Below, piece after piece: positions 1-10,800 of a DNA stretch of 64,000 nt; the first letter of the stretch is position 1; each line of letters begins with the position of its first letter. Position numbers and translations under genes: made by a program. The notes beneath the pieces were generated by a model. The model ran no database searches. It was not told the DNA's origin and worked only from the letters and a program-made list of their open reading frames with translations. The stretch is from Ustulina deusta. Its lineage: Eukaryota; Ascomycota; Sordariomycetes; Xylariales; Xylariaceae. The DNA lies in contig JAJNNX010000010.1 of NCBI GenBank assembly GCA_023159155.1, positions 62,001 to 126,000 of the forward strand, written 5' to 3'.

Positions 1-1557
1 TTTTAAAACTTTTAAAATTAGTTAAAAATTAATAAATAAGTTTATTAAAAATTTAATTATTTAAATTAGATTTTTAATTAGTTAAACTAATAAATTTAAT
101 TTATTATTAATTTTTATAAGCTTACTTAATATTATATACTAATTTAATAATTTTATTAATAAATAATTTATAAAAAATATTTGAATTTATAAAAACTTTA
201 TATAAATTTTTTTTTAAATTTATATAAAAATAGTTCTATAATTTATATTTTTATTATAATTTAATAAATTAATATTTTTATTAGTTTTATATATATAAGT
301 TTAAAATATTTTATAAATAATAACTGCTTAATTAAAATTATAATAAACTATTAATAAAATTTAAATTATTTTAATAATATTATTAAATAGTTTTTTAATT
401 AAATAAAAATATATTTTTATTAATTTTTTAATATATTTTTTTAATTAGCTTATAATATATTAAAATTAATTATTTTTAGTTTAAAATATAGTAATATTTT
501 TATTTAGTTTTTTTGCGAGTTTGTAAACCTAATTATTAAATAAAGCTTTATTTTTTATAAACTTGCTAAAATTAATTTTTTATATTTTAGTTTTTTTACT
601 ATAAATAAAGTTTAAAATACTAAAAAATAAACTAATATAACAAAAAATTAATAAAGTAATAAAACTAAAAAATTTAAAATTAATATTTTTAAATATATTT
701 TTTATTATTAAATTATAGTTATTTTTTGAAAATATTAAAATAAATATATTAAAAAATTAATGTTTTATTTTTTTTATTTATTAAAAAAGTTTTATTAAAA
801 CTAATATAAAGTTATAAACTTATATAACTATAATATTTATTAATATATTTTTAAATATATTATTTATTTTAAATTATTTTAGTTCTAGTTTAAATTTTAT
901 CTTTTTAAGTTTTAACTTTTTGTTTTTTTTAGAATTTTTTTAAATATTAGTTTGTTTAAAATATTTATAAAAAAGTCTAATGCTTAATTTTTTCTTTTAT
1001 AAAAAATTTTTTTTTAAATTTATTTAATAATAAAAAACTAGCTATACTTAAAAATTAAAATTGTTCTAATTGTTTAAAAACTAAAAATAAAATAAAAATA
1101 TTTAAAATTAGGTTTTTTATAAATTATTTACTTTTAAATAATATAAAAATCAAAAGTTTTATTAAAATTATATTAAAATTAAATTTATATTATAAAATAT
1201 ATAATTTTTTATATTAAATATATAACTAAAAGAAAAAGTTTATTTATATTTTATTAATTATAATAAAATAAAAAATATATATTTATTAAATACTTATTAG
1301 CAAATAATTAATAAATATAAAATAGTTTTATAATTCATTAAATAAAATTTTTATAGCTAGTTTATTAATACTATAAATAAAAACTTTAAACTAAAAAAAA
1401 AAAAAAAAAAAAATTTAAAGTTTATAAAATAAATAGATATAGACTTTATATATATAGCTATAGAGTTATAGGTTGGTTTATATATAGATTTCTTATTTTA
1501 TTACTATATAAGTCTAGAGTTCTTGCGGGTTTTACTAAAACTATACTAACTATTATA
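1..1557 (-). mobile_element. Family A Ty3/gypsy LTR retrotransposon, inverted 5' end, RIP-degraded
   Basis: Read on the minus strand, an LTR runs from 1557 down to about 1327. It is followed by the same internal 5' sequence seen after the left LTRs at 3878, 7858, 32021 and 45919, and continues past the left edge of the window. The LTR shows the family's tract of T residues followed by the stretch ending in GCTATA. Nearly all C and G are replaced by T and A, and no reading frame survives. The element is partial because the window starts inside it. The 5 bases after its outer edge are TCTAG (1558-1562), the expected target duplication, but the other end is outside the window. Confidence 0.75.
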
Positions 1558-2492
1558 TCTAGCAGCTAAATTTTGACTAGGAAATTATTTATTATTTTTA
1601 GAATATATATAATACTTAGTGCTATATAGTAGGATCTAAAGCAACACTTTATATTATAAATAATAATATAGTTTAAGAACTTGAGTTTTGTGCCCTAGCG
1701 GTATCTTATTGCAATAATATTTATGTATCTAAAGCTATATAAACAAATATAATATTTAGAAATATACTAAATAAGCTCGAAAAAGAAAAGATTTTATAAT
1801 AGTTATAGTAAATTAATTATCTAATTCTAATTATTTATATACTACAACAAAATTTTAAATATTTGCAATAATATATTAATATTATAAAACAATTAATTTT
1901 AGGAAATAATCAACTTTTTACAACTATCTAAACAATTGTTTCTATTATATATAACGTTAATGCAACAAATTTTAAAGCAAATATAAAGCTCCTTTATTTT
2001 AGCATTATATAGAACCTTATAAAGCTTTCAAGCGAAGACCTTTTAAAAGAAAATAATAAAAAGCCGATAATATATTTATACGATTAGAGAGCCTAGCGCT
2101 AATTAGTATATGAAGCCTAAAAATTAAATTTTAATTTTAATAAGATCTCTTGTTTATTTTATATAAATCCTAACTAAGAACTAGCTAAAAAAGCGTTATT
2201 AAATGTTTAACTACTAAAATACTTCGATTATAAACAAAAGTTAGATAAATTAATAGTTTATATAGTTAAGTGTTTTAATAAAGTATAAGTAGTAGTATTT
2301 CTAGATGTTTGTTTTATTTTTACTACTTTGCGTATTAGCGAGCTAATAACAAAAAGATATAGTTGCTAATACTTGAAAGCTTATTTAAATAACTATTTTT
2401 ATATCACTTTGGATAATTTTACTAGTAATATTCAGAAAAATGCCGATATTACCTCACTATTTGTTCGAAGATCTGTCTTTCATTCATTCTAG
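1558..2492. other. AT-rich degraded DNA without assignable gene
   Basis: This AT-rich stretch lies between the inverted family A fragment and the unmutated island that starts near 2490. GC rises gradually to the right. The frame used by the following ORF can be read back through about 2290-2489 with few stops, and a TTCATTCATTCTAG string just before 2490 looks like an intron acceptor. The region may therefore hold the decayed 5' part of a gene. I could not assign a family. Confidence 0.4.
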
Positions 2493-2606
2493 GGATGGGA
2501 TAAGAATACAGAGCAACTAAATACCAACAAACAAAGCACCAAGCAATACAATCAACCTGTGTCCAATACAGAAAATCGTTCCGCTCTCGATACTATAAAT
2601 ACAGGC

Positions 2607-3278
2607 ATGACTAATAGAAACGAACAAGATCACATTATGTCCAATGCAGAAACTTCTCCTGTGTCCGGTATAGACGAACAAATGGTAGACGACATAAGAG
2701 ATTCTAGCCAACAAAATATATCAATTCCTGCCAGAAGCCGTAGCGCTACAGATCAAATGGCGCGTCGAGCAATACAAGCAGGGAATACGAAACTCAAGAA
2801 ACCTCGAAGGGCACGTCGGGAATTCCAAGCAGGGAACATGGAAATCAAGCTCAAGACATCCCGAAAGCAACCGCTACCTCACAGGAGCTCGGCCCTAACT
2901 CTATTCGTACCGCCACCTGCTGAGAACTCGGCCCCGACTATGGTTGCACCGCCTCCTGACGGGAGTTCAGCCCTTACTACATCCGCCCAGGACACCTCTA
3001 GTCCTGAGCTACAGCTACAAAATAAAACCCGGGTAGAAGATACTCGGATAATGAGAATTCTTATGCAACAAGATGGAGAATGGGTAGAGGTCAAAAAGTG
3101 TCGACGTAGTTCTATTGTTGAAGCTATAACGGAGGTGCGACGTAATACTCCAGGACAATGGTACTTATTTAATAAGGATGGCCGAGGGATTGACTTAGAA
3201 GACTGCTATAAGCATGAGGACGATTTTGTTTGCTTGGGCACGAATGAGAGTAGTTTTCTAGAAGAAGAGGAGTTATAA
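2607..3278 (+). CDS. Hypothetical protein in an unmutated island within RIP'd DNA
   Basis: I do not recognise this protein. From the first ATG (2607) it is 223 residues; the frame is open from 2493, so an upstream exon or a longer start is possible. No signal peptide or membrane segment is seen. The N-terminal half is polar, rich in Ser, Gln and Asn. The middle has two similar Pro/Ala-Ser modules (about 2885-2990, around the FVPPP and VAPPP strings) and basic patches with KKPRRARRE. The C-terminal 70 residues look folded (VEVKKCRR, GQWYLFNKDGRG, DFVCLG) and end in an acidic tail. The surrounding DNA is almost pure A+T, whereas this stretch has normal base composition and an intact frame, so it either escaped RIP or arrived later. 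It could be a transposon-encoded accessory protein. Confidence 0.4.
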   Translation: MTNRNEQDHIMSNAETSPVSGIDEQMVDDIRDSSQQNISIPARSRSATDQMARRAIQAGNTKLKKPRRARREFQAGNMEIKLKTSRKQPLPHRSSALTLFVPPPAENSAPTMVAPPPDGSSALTTSAQDTSSPELQLQNKTRVEDTRIMRILMQQDGEWVEVKKCRRSSIVEAITEVRRNTPGQWYLFNKDGRGIDLEDCYKHEDDFVCLGTNESSFLEEEEL

Positions 3279-3362
3279 ATATGAATATATACTGTAGTAA
3301 CTGGCTTAGCTATACCTACTGAAGTAGTGCGAGTGGGTTACAGAGGTTTAGTAGTCTACTAT

Positions 3363-3472
3363 CTATAGCACACTTTAGAGCACTCGGTGGTGGTTAATAG
3401 CACGTGTATTAGGGGAGCATAAGCGTTGTTAAGCGCTTCTACAATGCGAAAGTGTAGCTTGGTACACTGTAG
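3363..3472 (+). repeat. 110-bp dispersed MITE-like repeat, copy 1 (mutated)
   Basis: This segment matches 40804-40913 along its full 110 bp, with scattered C-to-T and G-to-A differences. In the cleaner copy the ends are inverted (CTACAGT and ACTGTAG), and near the right end GTGTAGCTTGGTACAC can fold back. I found no convincing target duplication. It is probably a small non-autonomous DNA element or the end of a larger one. Confidence 0.6.
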
Positions 3473-3877
3473 AGCGATACATAAAGCAAGCTACTTAGTG
3501 GCTGTACTCCTATGGATAGGATAAAAACACTATAGGTGTTTGATTTTAATGAGAATTTCGAAAGGACACCTATATATAGCAAGAACTACAAATAAATTCA
3601 TATTTCTTATTTCTATCAATTGATTCCTAATAAGAACAGAGTAACTACTATGCTAAGAAGTGTAGGTTTGGCTTATCTCTTAGTGTAGGGGCGCTGTAAT
3701 GTTTCTATGAGTTATAGACAGCTATTTATAGTTGCTTCCTTTATTGCAGCATTTTGCGCGCTTATAAATATAACTAATTATAAATGCTTCTATAGATGCC
3801 TTACTAAGCAAGAATAAAAAAGCAGAGCAAATAATATAAATAAGCAATTTTTATAACAATATAAATACTATACCGGG

Positions 3878-6800
3878 TGTAATAGTTAGTACTAGTATAG
3901 TTTTAGCAAAACTTGCAAAAACTTTAAACCCACATAGCAATAAAATAAAAAATCTATATATGGACCAACCTATAACTTTGTAGCTATATATATAAAATCT
4001 AAATTTATCTATTTTATAAACTTTAACTTTTTTTTTTTTTTTTTTTTAGCTTAAAATCTTTATTGATAATATTAATAAACTAGCTATAAAAGTTTTACTT
4101 AATTAATTATAACACTACTTTAAACTTATTAATTATTTATTAATAAATATTTAATAAATATATATTTTTTATTTTATTATAATTAATAAAATATAAATAA
4201 ACTTTTTTTTTAATTATATATTTTATAATATAAACCTAACTTTAATATAACTTTAATAAAACTTTTAATTTTTATACTATTTAAAAACTAATAATTTATA
4301 AAAAACTTAATTTTTAATACTTTAATTTTATTTTTAGTTTTTAAACAATTAAAATAATTTTAGCTTTTAAGTATAGCTAACTTTTTACTATTAAATAATT
4401 TTAAAAAAAGAAATTTTTTAAAAAATAAAAAATATTTGTATTAAACTTTTTTATAAACGTTTTAAACGAACTAATATTAAAAAAAAAATCTAAAGAAATT
4501 AAAGATTTAAACTAAAGCTAAAATAATTTAAAATAAATAATATATTTAAAAATATATTAAAAAATATTAGAGCTATATAAACTTATAACTTTACGTTAGT
4601 TTTAATAGAACTTTTTTAATAAAAAAAAAATAAAGCATTAATTTTTGATTATATTTATTTTAGTACTTTTGAAAAATAACTATAATTTAATAATAAAAAA
4701 AATATTAAAGATTCTAAATTATATAATAAATTATTAAATTACTAATAAATAAATAAACTTAAGTTATAGAATAAATTATTAGATTATTAGTAAGCAAATA
4801 AGCTTAAATTATTAGGAAGCAGGTAAAGCAAAAAAATAAGGTCTAATTAGCAAAACTTAACATTAAATAAAAAGAAAATAGCTATAGAATTATAAATATA
4901 TTTGTTATATTTTATAGTAAACATTTTTTTTTTTTTTAATTTAAACATACAAATAAGTTCTTAGAACTATTTATATAAAAGTTTTTTTTTTGATAAATAC
5001 TAAGCAATATAAGGATTAGATCTATTATAATATTAACTTTTTATTAAACAAACCTTATTATTATAATACTACAGCAAACTACTATATTAGCTTATCTAAT
5101 ATAGCAGGGTTATTATAACTATTAAAAAAAATAAGCTATTTATAATAAAACTAGAAAAAAAACAAGTTTTTAAATATATAAAACTACTAATATATAAAAC
5201 GTTTATTTTAGTTTTTTTTAAGCTTAGCTAACTAATATAAGTAAAAATAAATATTTTATATAATATAACAAAAGAAATTATTTAATAATAATAAAAAAAT
5301 ATAATTTAAAAACTTATAAAATATTTTTTTAAAATAATAATACTAATTAAATAAACTTATTTAGTTTAAAACTATGCATTTTAAGTAATAATATAAACTT
5401 TAAAATATTATTGTTTAAAGTTTTTTAGAACTAAATTTTTTATAATAATTAATTATTAAATTTTATTAATATAATAAATATATTAAACTAACTTTTTATT
5501 AAATTTTCATATTATTTTTTAATACTAATTAATATAAAAAATATAGTAGCTAATATTTTATTAAAAAAAATAGCAAAGTTTTTTATAATAAAAACTAAAA
5601 AAACTAAAAAAAAAATAATAATATTAATTTTTATATTAATTATAGATTTTTTATTTAATATTTTCTAAAAGGCTAACTTAATAAATTTAATTAAATAAAA
5701 AAACTAGCTATAAAATCTAAAAAATAAAAATAAAAAGCTATATATATTTAAAGTTATTTTAAATAAAAAAAAAGTTTTTATATAGTTTTAATTTAAAAAG
5801 TTTATATATTTGTAATTATTATATATTAAAATTAATATAAAATAATTAAAATATTAAAACAAAAGTATTATTAGTTTTATTTAAAATATAATTATAAATA
5901 ATATATATATAATTATTATAACTATAAAAAAAATAAAATATTATAAAACAAAACTTTTATCTTTTTTGTTTTTTTTTTATATTAGCTATAATATAGTAAT
6001 ATATAATAATAAATAATAAAAACATATTATTTAATTAATAAACTTATAATTATATATAAATATTTATAAATAAGTTTAGTTATTTAATTATAATTTTATT
6101 TAATAACAAAATAAATATTATAAAATTATTAGCTATATAATACTATAAGAATTTATATAGATTTTTTAATATATTAAATATATAAATATAAAATAATATA
6201 AAACTATTTATTTTTAAGTTTATAATAATAATTAATAGTTTTATAAGTATTAAGTACTGTTTTAATAATACTTATTATTTTTAGATCTAAAAAATAATAA
6301 AATTAATTAATTAAAAATTAAATTAATAATTTTATTTTTATATTAATAAATATTAAAATAACTCAAATATTTATTGTTTTATTTTAGATTTTATATATAA
6401 CTTTTTATAAGATTTATTAATTAATATATTACTATTAAAAATAATAACAAAACTTAAAATATAAAACTTTTTAATAATAAATATTAATAAAACTATTATA
6501 AATTTTAATATTAAGTAATAAATATTTAAATTAGTTTATTAGAGTTAAAATATTTAAAAAATAATATAGAATATAGTAATTTTTATATAAAAATAATATA
6601 AGCTATAAATTAATAATAAAAAATGCTTAGTAAATTTTAAAATAAAGAATAAGATTTTTAAAAAAAAAAAAAGTTTTGTAATATAAGTACTGACTATTAA
6701 ATTAAACTTTTAATTAGTTAAACTTTTTAAGATTTTAAAAAAATAAAAATTTTGTTATATTTTTAATTTGTTTAATTTTTATAAAATAAAAAACTTATTT

Positions 6801-7399
6801 TATATTAACCGATTATAAAAAATAAGCAATAACTTTTTATTTTCGTAAATCTAATTATTATTTTTACCTAAAAATATTAATAATAAAATAAAATTTAAAA
6901 TCAAACAAATCAAATAATTAAAAATATATAAAAGAATTAAAGAACTATAATTTTAATAATATTTAGTATATAGTTTAAAATTTTTAAATTTTTTATAAAA
7001 TTATAAAAATAAATATATATAATAATAGTTAATAAATTTATAAACAATTATAAAAACAATAATAAAGCAATATAACATAAAAAAATTATATAAACCTAAT
7101 ATTATTAGTAATTTTAAGTTAAAACTATATTTAAACTTTTAGTTTTAAAAGGAGGTAGTATAATAGTTAGTACTAGTATAGTTTTAGCAAGACCTGCAAG
7201 AACTCTAGACGTACGTAGCAATAAAATAGGAAGTCTATACATAGATTAACCTATAATTTTGCAGCTATATATATAGAGTCTATATTTATTTATTTTATAA
7301 ACTTTGATTTTTTTTTCTTTTTTTTCTTTTTTAGCTTAGAGTTTTTGTTTATAGTATTAATAAACTAGCTATAGAAGCTTTATTTGACTGATCGTGACA
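3878..7399 (+). mobile_element. Family A gypsy element, internally deleted copy
   Basis: LTRs are at 3878-4114 and 7159-7399, flanked by a perfect 5-bp target duplication CCGGG (3873-3877 and 7400-7404). At 3.5 kb it is much shorter than the 5.5-6.2 kb copies at 7858 and 32021. Comparison with the 32021 copy shows that the segment corresponding roughly to 32950-35760 (end of gag, protease, reverse transcriptase) is missing and about 0.4 kb of other sequence stands in its place. That filler contains an approximately 46-bp tandem repeat (about 4716-4807, with a partial third unit). A purine-rich tract (AAAAGGAGGTAG) precedes the right LTR. The copy is heavily RIP'd, but its outermost right LTR end keeps its C and G. 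Confidence 0.8.
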
Positions 7400-7520
7400 C
7401 CGGGTCAAAAGGGTTCTAGAAAATAATTCCTAGGAATGATTTTCAAGGTTTAAAATTATGTTAAGTAAAAAGACATGCAATATTTATACATGGCTAAAAA
7501 GCTATTAAATAAAAATAAAT

Positions 7521-7622
7521 TTTATTATTTAAAAGAATTATTATTAAAAATAGATTCTGCTAAAAATAATGTTTATTGCTTAAAAGAATTATTATTAAAA
7601 ATAGATTTCGCTGAAAATAATT
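7521..7622. repeat. Two tandem 51-bp units
   Basis: A 51-bp unit starting TTTATT and containing TTAAAAGAATTATTATTAAA is present twice in a row (from 7521 and from 7572) with only a few differences. It lies in the 450-bp spacer between two family A insertions (7405-7852). No gene is seen in that spacer. Confidence 0.7.
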
Positions 7623-7671
7623 GCCATTTCTAGCAATAGTTCCTAGCACCCTTATGCCACTTGCCTTGGGG

Positions 7672-7740
7672 CCCTACCCCACCTACCACCTACCCTGCCA
7701 CCTGCCACCTACCTACACCACCAACACCACCACCACCCTG
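7672..7740 (+). repeat. C-rich CCACCTA/CCACCA repeat tract
   Basis: A short run built from CCACCTACC, CCACCTG and CACCACCA units stands out in otherwise AT-rich DNA. The opposite strand is G-rich, with several GGTGG and GGTAGG runs, so it could form a G-quadruplex. It is unmutated although both neighbours are RIP'd. No coding potential is assigned. Confidence 0.6.
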
Positions 7741-7857
7741 AATACCAGGAATATTAGTGTAATGGCTTTGTAGTTTATGAATTTAGCGGAAGGTTTTGCA
7801 GCCTTTGCTAAATATATGCTTATAGCCGGTAGTGTAGGCCTTTGAATTAATGTTAGG

Positions 7858-10800
7858 TGTGACGGTCAGTACAGTCTTAGTAAGACCTGGAAGGACTCCA
7901 GACCTATATAGCAATAAGATAGGAAGTCTATGCATAGACCAACCTATAACTCTGCAGCTATACATATAAAGTTTATATTTATAAATTCTAACTTTTTTTT
8001 TTTCTTTTTTTTTTTTTTTAGCTTAGAGTTCTTGTTTATAGTATTAATAAAGTAGCTATAAAAGCTTTACTTAACTAATTGTAATACTATTTTAAGTTTA
8101 TTAATTATTTATTAATAAATATTTAATAAATATATATTTTTTATTTTATTATAATTAATAAAATATAAATAAACTTTTTTTTTAGTTATATATTTAATAT
8201 AAAAAGTTATATATTTTATAATATAAACCTAAATTTAATATAACTTTAAAAAAACTGTTAATTTTTATGCTACTAAAAAACTAATAGTTTATAAAAAACT
8301 TAACTTTAAATATTTTAAATCTATTTTTATATTTTAAATAATTAAAATAACTTTAATTATTAAATATAACTAGTTTATTAGTTTTAAATAATTTTATACT
8401 AGACTTTTTTATAAATATTTTAAACGAACTAATACTTAAAAAAAATCCAAAAAAAAACAAAAACTTAAAACTTAAAAAAATAAAATTTAAACTAGAACTA
8501 AAACAATTTAAAATAAATAATATATTTAAAAAAATATATTAAAAAATATTAAAGCTATATAGTTTTATAATTTTATATTAGTTTTAGTAGAACTTTTTTA
8601 ATAAATGAAAAAAATAAAACGTTAGTTTTTTATTATATTTACTTTTATATTTTTAAAAAATAATTATAATTTAATAGTCAAAAATATATTCAGAAGTATT
8701 AATTTTAAATTTTTTAGTTTTGTTGTTTTATTTATTTTTTATTTTATTAGTTTATTTTTTAGTGTTTTAAACGTTCTTTATACAAAAAAAGCTAAAATAT
8801 AAAAAATAAAACTTTATTTAATAATTAGGTTTATAAACTAATAAAAAAGTTAAATAAAAATATTGTTATTTTTTGAACTAAACATAATTAATTTTAATAT
8901 ATTATAAATTAATTAAAAAAATATATTAAAAATTTTATAAAAATATATTTTTATTTAATTAAAAAAATTTAAGTTTTATTAATAATTTATTATAATTTTA
9001 ATTAAATAGTTATTACTTATAAAATATTTTAAGTTTATATATATAAAATTAATAAAAATATAAATTATAGAACTATTTTTATATAAACTTAAAAAAAAAT
9101 CTATATAAAATTTTTTTAAATTTAAATATTTTTTATAAACTATTTATTAATAAAATTATTAAATTAATATATAATATTACATAAGCTTATAAAAACTATT
9201 AATAAATTAAACTTATAAGTTTAATTAAATAAAAATCTAATTTAAATAATTAAAATAAGCTTTAATTATTAAAAAAAAAGAACTTATTAAAATAATAAAA
9301 CTTGTTTTATTTATAAAAAGAAATATATATATATATTAATTAATTATTTTAACTAAAAGTTTAAAGTTTTAACTATTTAATTAGTAAAAAAAACATATAA
9401 AAAAAATAATTCTAATAGTTTATTTAACTTAAAAAACAAATAGAACTAATAGAAATTTTTTTATTACTTTTTTTATTTATTTTAGCTAAAATATATAGCT
9501 AAAATAAATTAATTATTTTTAAAATATTTATTTAATTATAAATTAATAATATTAAAATAAAAACTTTAGTTTTATATAATATTAGAGCTTATATTTTTTT
9601 AATAATTAATTATAAATTTATATAATAAATTAAATAATAATTAAAAATAAAAATAGTTTATTTAATAAAACTTTAAAAATTTTATAATTATTAAAATAAC
9701 ATAGTTAGTAAAGTTTATAAATATTTAATATATATAATAAAAATTAATAATTAATAATTTGAAAGTTAAATATTTTAAATTATTGATTTTAATTATAATA
9801 TTTTTCTTAGTATTAAATAATTAATAAAATAAAATATTTTAATAAAAACTTAAAAATAATAGCTAATTTAGCTAAATAATTTATTTTTATTAATTAAATT
9901 TTTGCTAATAATTAGTATTAAACTTTTTAGTTATAAATAATAAAATATAAACTTAAAAATATAAAAGAATATTAATTAATATAATTAAATATTCAAAAAA
10001 TATTATTAAATATTAAAGCAATTTTTTATAAATAAAATAATTATTTTAAGTATAAATAAAACTAAAAAAATATAAAAAAAACTTAAAATTTTTAAACTTA
10101 AAATAAAAAAAGTTTATATAATAATTTAAAAAAAAGAAACCTAAACTATTATTAAAAAAATTATATAAAACTTTTAAAATTATTTTTATTACAATAAATA
10201 AAAATAATTAGCTAAAAAAACTTTAAAAAAGCTTATTATATTTAAGTTTGTAATAAATAAAAATAATTATATTAAATTATTTAAAAAAAATATAAAAAAA
10301 ATAAATTTAAATTAATTAAATAATATTATAAAAAATCTTTAATAATGAACTAATTTTATTTTTAAAAAAAAAATTTATATATATAAAATTAATATAAAGC
10401 TTTTTTTTTTTTTTAAAAATCTAAAACTTTGTTACTATTATAACTAAAATTTAATATAATATTAAAACTTAATAATAGAAAATATATTTTAAAACTTTAT
10501 TAATATTAAATATTTATATAGTTTATTTAATTTAAAAAAAAGTTTATAAGTAAATTACTAGTTATAAATTTTATTAAACAAAATATAAACTTAAATATTA
10601 TCTTTGTTTTATTTATATTTAAATTTAAATTAATTAAATATTAATTTATAATTAATTATTAATAAAAAAATATATATTTAAAAAATAAAATTATATTAGT
10701 TTTAAATATTAGTAATATTATAGTTAATTATTATAATATTATTTATTTTATAAAATTAAATATTATTAAAGTTTTTTATTAATTATTATTAATTTTTAAA

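Noticed and set aside
7783..7965. 60-codon minus-strand ORF
   Set aside because: It spans the start of the family A left LTR at 7858 and has no homologous frame in the other LTR copies.
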